Below, in pieces: positions 16,882 through 25,036 of a DNA stretch of 38,893 bases. Positions within the stretch are counted from its first letter, which is position 1. The number at the start of each line of letters is the position of its first letter. The notes below the pieces were generated by a model. It made no database searches. It was not told the origin of the DNA and saw only the letters and a list, made by a program, of their open reading frames with translations. The stretch comes from CAZKUN01 sp964555935 (GTDB taxonomy: Bacteria > Armatimonadota > Zipacnadia > Zipacnadales > VGFC01): contig CAZKUN010000066.1 of assembly GCA_964555935.1 (NCBI GenBank), forward strand, positions 1-38,893, written 5' to 3'. A program made the translations under genes and the position numbers.

Positions 16882-18891
16882 CTAGTCCGTCTCGCGGTCG
16901 TTCCTCGTGATCATCAGCTTGGCATACCGCGCGATCAGCGACTCGCCACCACTGCGCACGTACTCCCAGCTTCCGTCGCCGTCAAGATCGAGCAGCCGCT
17001 CCTCAATCGAGATGGGCGGCAGCGTCATGCCCGCGTGCTCGAGCGCGATTCGGTCTTTGGCCGGCCGGTAGACGTGGCCGCGGAAGTAGTCGTCACGCTG
17101 CGTGCCGACAACGAGCACTCGCTCGCCGTTTCCCAGCAGATCCAGCGCCTGGAGCTGAGCGTGGAGCCCCTTGAAGTCCGGAGGCTGGTGCCCGCTCATC
17201 TCCAAGGGCTCAACCTGGGATAGCACGGGCGTGCCGTCCGCCCGCAAGCCTATGTTTCGCGTGAAGTAGATGCCGCTCCCGGGGCTCGGGTCGCCTCGCC
17301 CATACGTGGCTCCCGCCAGCACCAGGTCGAGACGACCGTCAGCGTCGAGGTCGATCGGCGCGGCCACGACGCGATGGTGGACGCGGATCACCGACCCATC
17401 GGTGTCGTGCAACGGTCCGACCGACTGGAACTCGAAGCGCCCCTTCCGGCCAAGCGGCCGATCCTGCCGCAGCAAGTACAGCAGTCCCTTGTCCGTGCCG
17501 ACGATGAGATGCTGCTTGCCCGAGCCGTCGTAGTCCCACAGCGCGGCCCGGTGGAAGCCCCAATTCGCGCCGTGCTGGGCGTCCGTCTCCCCCTCCACTC
17601 GAAAGACACCGTCCTGGTCGCGCAGGGGATGGCGTTTCGAACTAACCCGCAGCTCCCCATCGGCGGTCATCAACTCGCGAAAGTGCCAGGTGGTGTCGTT
17701 CTCCAGCAGGTAGCGGCGCCCCCGGGGATCTGTGAGGATCTCAGTGAAGTTGTACCCCCGGGTCGGCACGTCCTCTCCGGCGATCCAGTGACTGAACCGG
17801 AACGCCGGAACGGGCCCGGCGATCTGCTGATTCCGACAGACGGCTACGTCGCATCCGCGAGTGAGAAGCAAGTCCGGCCACGGGCCGTCGCCGACAGCGG
17901 TCACCACGGCGTGGTAGCTGTACGGATCGTAGCCATCATCCGGCATCCCCTCGATCGACACTTCGCCGAGGTCCTGGAAGACTGGCTCGCCCTCCGGTCC
18001 CGATGCGACCCGCCGCAAGTAGCGCAGCTCTCTCCCGATCATCCCGCACAGGACCATCAGATCGTCGGACCGCGTGCTTTCGTTGCGGTACATGACGGGC
18101 CGAGACGCCCCACCCGGGTAGCGGATGCCGTCTACCTTGCCTTCCCCCATCAGGAGCGTCTCGCCCTGTTCGTCGACCAAGAGGTGCTTCGGCCTGGCGA
18201 ACTGCGTGCCGTCGCGTTTGGTGTAGGCCTGTCCGGCGAACACCGGGAGGCCGTCTCTTACCCCGACGCGCGGCAGGTACCAAAGAACGCCTCCCCAGTC
18301 TCCCAAGATCAGGTCCGGGGCGCTCGTGCCGGCCGAGCAGTAGCGTGTCGGGTACGTGTAGTTGAAATGCTGAGGCCAAAGGGACTCCGGTCGGTCGGAG
18401 AGCTTGTACTTTGGATTGACGAACGGGATGTTGAATGGAAGCCCATCGGGCGCCACGAGCGGGTCCTGCGCGGCCTCCAAGCGCAGATTGGGGTACTCCC
18501 CGACTCGCCTCAGGCAGAGGATGTTACCTTCACGGTCCGTGCCGATGGCCTCCTGGCGCCCGTCGCCGTCCCAGTCGAATGGCTCGACCATGAGGATGGC
18601 ATGGCCAAGCTGATCGCAGAGCTGAATTGGCTCGCCGAAGTTCCTCAGGTCCTTTGATGGGTAGAGGAACACCCCTTCCCAACACCTGGCAACGAGTAGG
18701 TCCTGGGCGTCCGGCGCCGACCACGAGACGACGTCCGCGCTGACAATCAGTCCGAATGACATCGGGCCGTCGTCGGTGAGGAGGTCCGTCGGCGGCCCGA
18801 AGCTGAACTCGGCCGCCGCACTGCCGCCCTCGCCGGTTGCCGAGGCGGCGGAAGACAGGCAGGCCAGACTCAGTAGGGTCGTCACGGTCAT
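16882..18891 (-). CDS. Secreted VCBS/FG-GAP repeat protein
   Basis: A 669-residue secreted protein. The start at 18891 is fixed by an AGGAG site and the signal peptide MTVTTLLSLACLSSAASATG; the frame stays open upstream to 19803 but overlaps the divergent gene and has no coding character. Calcium-loop repeats of the D-x-D-x-D/S-G type are visible: DWDGDGRQEA (106-115), DYDGSGKQHL, DLDADGRLDL and DLDGDGSWEY near the C-terminus. Together with repeated strand patterns such as IGTDREGNILCL and IVGTDKGLLYLL they indicate a seven-bladed FG-GAP/VCBS propeller. Such proteins bind or recognise extracellular polysaccharide, and some are lyases. It is first gene of the minus-strand cluster and faces a divergent sialidase-like gene across about 270 bases. 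Confidence 0.9.
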   Translation of the reverse strand: MTVTTLLSLACLSSAASATGEGGSAAAEFSFGPPTDLLTDDGPMSFGLIVSADVVSWSAPDAQDLLVARCWEGVFLYPSKDLRNFGEPIQLCDQLGHAILMVEPFDWDGDGRQEAIGTDREGNILCLRRVGEYPNLRLEAAQDPLVAPDGLPFNIPFVNPKYKLSDRPESLWPQHFNYTYPTRYCSAGTSAPDLILGDWGGVLWYLPRVGVRDGLPVFAGQAYTKRDGTQFARPKHLLVDEQGETLLMGEGKVDGIRYPGGASRPVMYRNESTRSDDLMVLCGMIGRELRYLRRVASGPEGEPVFQDLGEVSIEGMPDDGYDPYSYHAVVTAVGDGPWPDLLLTRGCDVAVCRNQQIAGPVPAFRFSHWIAGEDVPTRGYNFTEILTDPRGRRYLLENDTTWHFRELMTADGELRVSSKRHPLRDQDGVFRVEGETDAQHGANWGFHRAALWDYDGSGKQHLIVGTDKGLLYLLRQDRPLGRKGRFEFQSVGPLHDTDGSVIRVHHRVVAAPIDLDADGRLDLVLAGATYGRGDPSPGSGIYFTRNIGLRADGTPVLSQVEPLEMSGHQPPDFKGLHAQLQALDLLGNGERVLVVGTQRDDYFRGHVYRPAKDRIALEHAGMTLPPISIEERLLDLDGDGSWEYVRSGGESLIARYAKLMITRNDRETD

Positions 18892-19164
18892 CGCTGCTCC
18901 TCGCGGCGTCTCGTTCTCCGTCGCAGCCCTTCCACGGAGGCCGGGGCTCGGCCTGCGAGGGGCTGGGGGCACTGCGGGCGGCAGGGGTGACGGTCCGCGC
19001 CCCACGCGTCCTGCGATCCGGGTCCCCTTGGTGCTTTCCGAGCGTCGCACCGGCGGCAGGTGTCGGGCGCATGGACGGCGCAGGACTGTGCCGATGTCAC
19101 TGCCGCTCGGTCCTGGACGCAGCGTTCCTTCGATCCGAGACCGTGGGGAAGCGAGGATCCCCCT
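18892..19164. promoter_or_regulatory. Divergent intergenic region
   Basis: These 273 bases separate the minus-strand VCBS-repeat gene from the plus-strand sialidase-like gene, if the latter starts at the GTG at 19165. Promoters for both are expected here, but I see no clear -35/-10 pair on either strand. Confidence 0.35.
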
Positions 19165-20385
19165 GTGCAGAGCCCGGGCTACTCCATCGTTCTCGACGTG
19201 GTCTCCGAGGGATATGACCGCAAGATGGGTTGGTGGCTGCCCCGTGTTGGCGTCTTGCCGCCGTGCGGGGCCGTTCTCACGATGGCGCAGTCGGACCAGG
19301 ACCAGAACGACGTCCTGACCGGCATCAGCAGCATGCGGTCGGACGATCCTGGGAAGACCTGGACGAAGCCAGTCCTGCAGGCCGCGCTCGGCCGCCAACC
19401 GCTCGGCGATGGGTACGAGCTCTGCCTGACCGACACCACTCCTGCGTGGCACGCCAAGACGGGCACGCTCCTGATGACGGGAGAGACGACGGTCTACCAC
19501 CCGCAAGTGCGTGAACCCGTCCGCGACACGCGGTTCCCCAGGCAGGTGGCCTACAGCGTGTATGACGAGTCGGACGATGCTTGGTCGGCGCCGCGAACGC
19601 TGGCGCTGCCCGATGGCGGTGATCGGTTCCTCTGGTTCGGGGCTGGAGCGGCCCAGCGGGTCGACCTGCAGGACGGGCAGGTCCTGCTTCCGGTCTACGG
19701 CCATGGGAGAGAGTGGGTTACGTCTCACTACGAGGCAGTGTTCAACGTCGTAACGGTTCTCCGCTGTAGCTTCGACGGCGCGGAGCTGGAGTATCTGGAG
19801 CACGGGGACGAGTTGTCTGTGACGACGCCGCGCGGGCTGTACGAGCCGTCGCTGACGAGGTCTGGTGGCAGGTTCTACCTGACTCTACGGAACGACGAGC
19901 GAGGCTACGTCGCTCAGGGCGACGATGACCTGCACTTCGAGACACCCCGACCGTGGACGTTCGACGACGGCACGGAACTCGGGAGCTACTGCACGCAGCA
20001 GCACTGGATCGCCCACAGCGAGGGACTGTTCCTCGTCTACACGCGGCGGGGAGCGGACAACGACCACATTCAGCGACACCGGGCGCCCCTGTTCATGGCG
20101 ATGGTTGACGTGGACCGACTGGTCGTCATCCGCGAGACGGAGCGCGTGGTTGTGCCGGAGACGGGCGCGACGCTGGGCAACTTCGGCACCGTCAACGTTT
20201 CGCGGGACGAGTCATGGATCACTGTCGCCGAATCGATGCAGAATGGCTCCTGGGACCTGAGCAGTCGGCTGGAGGCGGAGCGCCGCGGAGCCAACAATCG
20301 CGTCTACATCAGTAGGATCTGTTGGAAACGGCCGAACGAACTGTTCGACGTAGGAGCGGTCGATACTGTCAGCCAACCGGGCTGA
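19165..20385 (+). CDS. Sialidase-like beta-propeller protein
   Basis: A protein of 406 residues from the GTG at 19165, or 441 from a GTG at 19060. I prefer 19165 because the family begins at SPGYSIVLDVVSEGY and GAGGAT lies just before it. Repeated strand patterns suggest a six-bladed sialidase-type propeller: SSMRSDDPGKTWTKPV (a blade with a relaxed Asp box), YSVYDESDDAWSAP, VLRCSFDGAELEYLEH, LYEPSLTRSGGRFYLTLRNDE and LGSYCTQQHWIAHSEGLFLVYTRRG. YEPSL..SGGRFYLTLRNDE, with its Glu and Arg, recalls active-site blades of this fold, but the catalytic residues cannot be fixed by eye. No signal peptide is seen. An amidohydrolase gene follows 39 bases later, repeating the propeller-then-amidohydrolase order seen at 1-1515. 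Confidence 0.85.
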   Translation: MQSPGYSIVLDVVSEGYDRKMGWWLPRVGVLPPCGAVLTMAQSDQDQNDVLTGISSMRSDDPGKTWTKPVLQAALGRQPLGDGYELCLTDTTPAWHAKTGTLLMTGETTVYHPQVREPVRDTRFPRQVAYSVYDESDDAWSAPRTLALPDGGDRFLWFGAGAAQRVDLQDGQVLLPVYGHGREWVTSHYEAVFNVVTVLRCSFDGAELEYLEHGDELSVTTPRGLYEPSLTRSGGRFYLTLRNDERGYVAQGDDDLHFETPRPWTFDDGTELGSYCTQQHWIAHSEGLFLVYTRRGADNDHIQRHRAPLFMAMVDVDRLVVIRETERVVVPETGATLGNFGTVNVSRDESWITVAESMQNGSWDLSSRLEAERRGANNRVYISRICWKRPNELFDVGAVDTVSQPG

Positions 20386-20424
20386 CACAGACTTCCCACC
20401 CGGTGGTACCGCGGGAGCCTACCG

Positions 20425-21189
20425 ATGAGCACAGACCGAGAGTCGTTCACGTACTACGATTCACATCTGCATCTGCCGTCGCCTGACCGAGACGGCATTG
20501 CGGCGCTTCGACGGAAGGTCGAGTCCGAAGCAGGTATGTGGGGCGGTAACCTGATCGTTCTGACACGTGACGAGGCCGCATGCGTGAGCGCCAATCTCGC
20601 CGAAGTGCCCTCAGAACTGACGATCGTGCCATACCTTGCCGCCGAGGGCGAGCTTCCCCCGGAGCTGACGCGCTCGGGATGGTACAAGGTGCACCCCACG
20701 TTCATGCAGATCGCCCCCGAAGCCATCGCGGGCGTAGTGGGGCGAGCGCGGTCAATGGGCACCGGTCTCCAGGGCCTCATCGTTCACTGTTTCCCATGGG
20801 GACCGGAGCTTCGTTTCAATACGGGAGTCGAGCTAGTGGTGGCCCTCGCGCAAGCACTGCCGGAAGCGCCGATTGTCGCGACACACGCCGGCGGGTGCGA
20901 TGCGTGGCGGCTCTACGCCCACACCATTGAGCTCGACAACGTGCTCTACGACTTCTCGATCACCATGCACATCTACCGTGGCACCGACTGCGTCAAGCCC
21001 CTTCAGGCCTATCTCCGCCAGACGCCCGACCGGGTGCTATTCGGGTCTGACTGGCCGTCGGCCGAGCCCGCGCCCCAACTCGCCGATTACGCGGCACTCG
21101 CCGAGGGGATTGGCATGTCTCAAGCTCATCTGGCGGACATCCTGAACCGCAACGCGCGCCGGTTGTGGGGACATGGCGACGGAGGCTAA
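20425..21189 (+). CDS. Amidohydrolase-2 family metal-dependent hydrolase
   Basis: A 254-residue cytoplasmic TIM-barrel hydrolase of the PF04909 family. It has the full set of visible ligands: D-S-H-L-H (His14, His16), Lys88 in WYKVHP, His121 in GLIVHCFPWG, His154 in VATHAGG and Asp209 in LFGSDWPSAEP. The C-terminal ILNRNARRLWG is standard for the family. Relatives hydrolyse lactones or decarboxylate. Between a sialidase-like gene (39 bases upstream) and a secreted barrel hydrolase gene, a role in opening sugar lactones or handling a released acid is plausible. The next gene overlaps or closely abuts it: an ATG at 21173 lies inside this gene, though its better start is the GTG at 21236. Translation may be coupled. 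Confidence 0.92.
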   Translation: MSTDRESFTYYDSHLHLPSPDRDGIAALRRKVESEAGMWGGNLIVLTRDEAACVSANLAEVPSELTIVPYLAAEGELPPELTRSGWYKVHPTFMQIAPEAIAGVVGRARSMGTGLQGLIVHCFPWGPELRFNTGVELVVALAQALPEAPIVATHAGGCDAWRLYAHTIELDNVLYDFSITMHIYRGTDCVKPLQAYLRQTPDRVLFGSDWPSAEPAPQLADYAALAEGIGMSQAHLADILNRNARRLWGHGDGG

Positions 21190-21222
21190 GCGCCATCACG
21201 CGATCCGGCGGCAGCGCACGTT

Positions 21223-21228
21223 GAGGAG
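21223..21228 (+). promoter_or_regulatory. Ribosome binding site deciding a GTG start
   Basis: GAGGAG at 21223-21228 is seven bases before the GTG at 21236. It favours that start over the ATG at 21173, which lies inside the previous gene and would add an Arg-rich stretch before the signal peptide. Confidence 0.55.
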
Positions 21229-21235
21229 ACGGCAA

Positions 21236-23347
21236 GTGCAAGGGATCACGATGTTCGTGGCGGTGATCGTGGGCACACCCGCGTCGTGCATCGCTGGTCA
21301 GCCGGACTGGCTCACCAGTGAGATCTACGACGAGTACGGCCGCGTCGACCGCGTGCTGAAGCCGTGGACGCCCGTGCGCTGTCGTGGGCGCCGCGTGTCT
21401 GTTTGGGGACGTGATGTTACCTGGCGACCGGAGAGCCTTCTGCCAAGCAGCATCACGAGCGGCGGCGTTGAGTTGCTCGCCTCCCCCATCCGCCTGGTGG
21501 TCGGGCTACCCTCGGGTGAGTACTCGGTGCCCCTGAAACGCTTCCGCGTTACGGAGCGGAAGCAGGCTCGCGCGGCCCTCCGCGCGACGGGGAGCGTCCG
21601 CGGGATCAATGCCCGAGCAGAGACGTGGCTGGAGTACGACGGGTTCCTGTGGGTGACGGTGGGCTTCCCCAACGCGGGTGCCGCGACTGAAGTCGAGAGC
21701 CTGCGGCTGGTGTGCGACATGCCGGTTGATGAGGCCACGCTCTACCAGAGCTTCTCCCGGCCCCACGCGGGCTCGGTTACCGACGACCGGGTCGAGTTCC
21801 CATGGATGACGCACCCAACGGAGAAGATCGCCAACTTCTACCACTGGATCGGCACGGAGGACCGCGGGCTTGGCTTCACATATGCCTCGCTTGAGCACTG
21901 GGCACCGCGGTCCGAGGACGCGTTCTGTGCGATAGCCCGAGAGGGCGACGTCGTGACCTACACGGCCAATCTCATCGAGGAGCCCGGCCGGCTCGACGGA
22001 CGGGTGTTCGAGTTTGGTATCCAGGCTACACCGATCAAGCCGCTCCCGCCCGACTACCACTCCATGGTCAGCACGGGGCTGGACTGGCACGAGTGGGCGG
22101 CATGGCAAGAGATGACCGACAATGTGGACTCGGTGGTCATCTGGCCGCCGAATCACATGCCCGGCCTCAATGCCCCGTACAGCCTAGTCGACGACTCCGT
22201 CAAGAAGCACGTGGCCTACATCCACGAACGAGGCACGGCCGCCCTATTCACCGGATGTCCGCAGAAGATCAGCCCGCACTCAGACGAGTTCGAAGAACAT
22301 AGGGCCGACTGGCTGACGAAGCCCGAGTCAGTCCTTGACTGGGAGGGGACGCCTCACTACCAGAACTGCGGTGGCTCGGAGCTGCTGCGCAAGTGGCTCT
22401 TTTTCGGGTGGGCGCTTGGGATTGTGGAGCGGTTCGGTATGGAGGGCATCTACTACGATGGCTGGCAGACCGGTCAGATCGCATGCTACAACCCGCGGCA
22501 CGGGTGCGGATGGGAAGACGAGCGAGGCGACCGCCACGTCACGGTGCCCGTGCTCCAAGGCCGCGAATACAACCAGCGCATGGCCGCATTCCTCGAGGAC
22601 CATGTCGACAGCGTCCATGTCACGCCCGAGACGGCCCCCGACCGCGATGGCTTCCCGGACTATCACTACCGACTGCATTCGTGGGAGTTCGTACCTCCCG
22701 TGATGGGCTTTGCTACGTCGTGGCTCACGGGCGAGTTCTCGGCCTATCCGCTACGGGGGGCGGGCACGCTCGAGCCGGACGGCACGTTCGGCAAGTGCCT
22801 GGGGCTGGGCCTCTTCCGCAGCCGGTGTCTCTCCACGAACTGGGGTGTCCCGAACCTCTTCCATCCTGTCATGTGGGAGCACACCGAGAACCACCCGACC
22901 GACCGGCAGACCCAGATGGCGTATGCCTGGTTCCTACCCCATGGCGTGCCCGTTGGTGAGTTGCGCTACATGAACCAGAACACGCTCAAGCGCATCTACG
23001 GGGTGCTAACCGAGTACGAGACGCGGCGAGCGGCATTCACCCCGGCCTGGAGGCCCGACCCATACCTCAGCGTCGAGAGCCCCACGACACCTGAGATCCT
23101 CCTGGCGACCTGGTCGCACCAGGCCGCTAAGCGCGTGCTGGCCGTGGTGTCGAACGTGAGCGTCGACTCGACGGAGACGGTGCGCCTGCGCTGGGCGGGG
23201 GCCTGGCAACCCGCGATCGCTGATGCCATGACGGACCGCGTCGTACCCGTAGTTGATGGGCGACTGGCAGTGGAGTTGGGGCCCGAGTCCTTCGTGCTGC
23301 TTGGCGTTGACGCCGCCATTGAGCCGGGCAACCCGACGGTTCCGTGA
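21236..23347 (+). CDS. Secreted DUF6067/GH123-type barrel hydrolase
   Basis: A 703-residue secreted protein from the GTG at 21236, with the hydrophobic signal ITMFVAVIVGTPASCIAG. A large N-terminal beta-sandwich (~25-290) has AETWLEYDGFLWVTVGF, FYHWIGTEDRGLGF and FEFGIQATPIKPLP, all typical of DUF6067/GH123 N-terminal domains. The barrel (~300-600) has KKHVAYIHERGTAALFTGC, GMEGIYYDGWQTG (Asp408), a Cys-containing NPRHGCGWEDERG loop and HVTPETAPDRDG. A C-terminal sandwich follows (LATWSHQAAKRVLAVVSNVS to PESFVLLGVD). The assignment to DUF6067 is from recognition of the domain plan, not a search. It resembles the barrel gene at 7738-9657 only in plan. A glycosidase role is likely; the substrate is unknown. 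Confidence 0.88.
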   Translation: MQGITMFVAVIVGTPASCIAGQPDWLTSEIYDEYGRVDRVLKPWTPVRCRGRRVSVWGRDVTWRPESLLPSSITSGGVELLASPIRLVVGLPSGEYSVPLKRFRVTERKQARAALRATGSVRGINARAETWLEYDGFLWVTVGFPNAGAATEVESLRLVCDMPVDEATLYQSFSRPHAGSVTDDRVEFPWMTHPTEKIANFYHWIGTEDRGLGFTYASLEHWAPRSEDAFCAIAREGDVVTYTANLIEEPGRLDGRVFEFGIQATPIKPLPPDYHSMVSTGLDWHEWAAWQEMTDNVDSVVIWPPNHMPGLNAPYSLVDDSVKKHVAYIHERGTAALFTGCPQKISPHSDEFEEHRADWLTKPESVLDWEGTPHYQNCGGSELLRKWLFFGWALGIVERFGMEGIYYDGWQTGQIACYNPRHGCGWEDERGDRHVTVPVLQGREYNQRMAAFLEDHVDSVHVTPETAPDRDGFPDYHYRLHSWEFVPPVMGFATSWLTGEFSAYPLRGAGTLEPDGTFGKCLGLGLFRSRCLSTNWGVPNLFHPVMWEHTENHPTDRQTQMAYAWFLPHGVPVGELRYMNQNTLKRIYGVLTEYETRRAAFTPAWRPDPYLSVESPTTPEILLATWSHQAAKRVLAVVSNVSVDSTETVRLRWAGAWQPAIADAMTDRVVPVVDGRLAVELGPESFVLLGVDAAIEPGNPTVP

Positions 23348-23434
23348 CCCACTCAAGTTTGGACGCCGTAGGCGTGGCAGACCGGCCGAGCCTCGGACCG
23401 GCCAGCGTGCGACCCGACCGACGGAGGCGTTCTC

Positions 23435-24904
23435 ATGAGATCCACCTGTCCTGGCGTACTCGCCGTTCTGGCCGCGATCGTCTCGACGGTGGCGTTTGCC
23501 GCCCACTCCGCGTGCGCCCAAGAGGCAGCGACACCGGAGATCGAGGGGGCTGTCATGCAGAAGCTCAACGTCGAGGTGCGATCGGACCCCGATGGCGAGA
23601 GAGTGAGCCCGTTCCTGGCGAGCGCAAGCTGCCACGGCCTGAAGCGTCACACCCTCAAGAACGATGGGTGGCAGCGCAGCATGAATCGGCTGTTCGGCGG
23701 CAATCTGCTGGTGCTGCTCCAGGGAGCATACAAGAAACCTGATGAAGACGGGAACTGGTGGGACTTCGAGGCCATCGACACGTTCATCCGGGAGGCCAGG
23801 GAGACCTGGGATGTCGAGGAGCTCATGTTCCTGCCGCAGTGGTGGATCGGGGAATGGGATGGCAAGTCCGAGCCCACGGCAGAGCAGTTCGATCGCTCCA
23901 GCCAGGCCCTGACTCAGCTCGTCCAGCGCTATGGCGTAGCGGGGCCGCTGCAGGTTCGCTATTGGGTGGCATGTGACGAGTGGTCAGGCGCCGAGTACTG
24001 GACGGCCAACCCGGAGAAGTTCGCCGAGTATTACGCTGGGCTCGTCCGCGACATCAAGGCCGTCAGCACCGATCTCATGGTCGGTGGCCCGGTCGATGCC
24101 TGGCCGTCGAGCGCGATCGTCGAGGCGCTCCTCAAGGAGTGTCCGGAACTCGACTTCATCGCCTGGAACCTGTTCATTTGCGGGAGCGCGGACTTCCCCC
24201 TGGACCAGCTCTTCGCCAAGACGTCGGCTCTGGAAAGGGAGGTCCTGCGAAGCCGGCAGCTCAGCCGCGAGATCTTGGGCAAGGAGCTGCCGGTGATGGT
24301 GTCGTCCTACAACGTGAACTTCCACGCCTGGGATCCACCGGACACGCGAATGGCCAGCCCCATCGGCGGGGTCTGGAACGCACTCGCCCTTGTCCATCTG
24401 GCTCGGGCGGGGGCATTCAGTGGAGTCATGTACAACGTGCTTGCCCTTGACTGCGGGATGTTCGGTCCCCGAGACGGCTACGCCATCACGGCCGGCATGC
24501 TCCCGGCCTCGATCGATCCGGACATCGTGACCGTTCGCCCGCTGACACACGTCCACGAGTTCTTCCGCAGCCACATTGCGGGAGCCACCGCAAGCAGGAT
24601 CGACATCGACGGAGATCCCGCGGGTTCGGTCGCGTTCGCCGCCACGGACGGCGATGGCGGCCAGGCAATCGTGCTGGTTAACTCATCGACCGAAATAAGG
24701 AGCGTTCGCCTGACCGTGCGCCCATTTGAGCGCACCGCCTATGCCGAATTCGACCTGCCGACGGAGTACCTCTATTGCGATCAGTCAGGTCTGCGTAGGG
24801 GTAGTGGTCTGCTCTTCTCGGCAGACGGTTCGGGCGAATTTATGGTGCCGGGTTACAGCGCCTGGTGCCTGAAGTTGGCGCCGGTGGTTGCAGCCGAACC
24901 GTAG
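23435..24904 (+). CDS. Secreted GH39-like (clan GH-A) protein, nucleophile apparently replaced
   Basis: A 489-residue secreted protein with signal peptide MRSTCPGVLAVLAAIVSTVA and a cleavage-like site after HSACA. The barrel follows a GH39/GH51-like pattern. VRYWVACDEWSGAEYWT (175-190) is where GH39 beta-xylosidases and iduronidases carry W-N-E-P, here C-D-E-W with Glu182 as presumed acid/base. It is followed by EKFAEYYAGLVRDIKAV and LMVGGPVDAW, both very GH39-like. At the expected nucleophile strand (normally 'itEyn') the sequence is VMVSSYNVNF (288-296), with Ser291 in place of Glu. A C-terminal beta-sandwich ends the protein. It may be a non-catalytic binder, or use another carboxylate. 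It ends the plus-strand gene group; the next gene converges on it. Confidence 0.85.
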   Translation: MRSTCPGVLAVLAAIVSTVAFAAHSACAQEAATPEIEGAVMQKLNVEVRSDPDGERVSPFLASASCHGLKRHTLKNDGWQRSMNRLFGGNLLVLLQGAYKKPDEDGNWWDFEAIDTFIREARETWDVEELMFLPQWWIGEWDGKSEPTAEQFDRSSQALTQLVQRYGVAGPLQVRYWVACDEWSGAEYWTANPEKFAEYYAGLVRDIKAVSTDLMVGGPVDAWPSSAIVEALLKECPELDFIAWNLFICGSADFPLDQLFAKTSALEREVLRSRQLSREILGKELPVMVSSYNVNFHAWDPPDTRMASPIGGVWNALALVHLARAGAFSGVMYNVLALDCGMFGPRDGYAITAGMLPASIDPDIVTVRPLTHVHEFFRSHIAGATASRIDIDGDPAGSVAFAATDGDGGQAIVLVNSSTEIRSVRLTVRPFERTAYAEFDLPTEYLYCDQSGLRRGSGLLFSADGSGEFMVPGYSAWCLKLAPVVAAEP

Positions 24905-25036
24905 CGCGCCACGACCGGCCCTGAAGTCCCCGGCTGACGCCGCTCCCCTCACGGCTCGGCGATGACGTCGACGGCGACGACTCCGCGTGGGGATGCGCGG
25001 ACATCGATTAGACGGTCGTGCGCCTCGATCCACGGT

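Noticed and set aside
18892..19803. N-terminal extension of the VCBS-repeat protein by 304 codons
   Set aside because: The extension has no coding character, overlaps the divergent sialidase-like gene, and precedes a good AGGAG site and signal peptide at 18891.
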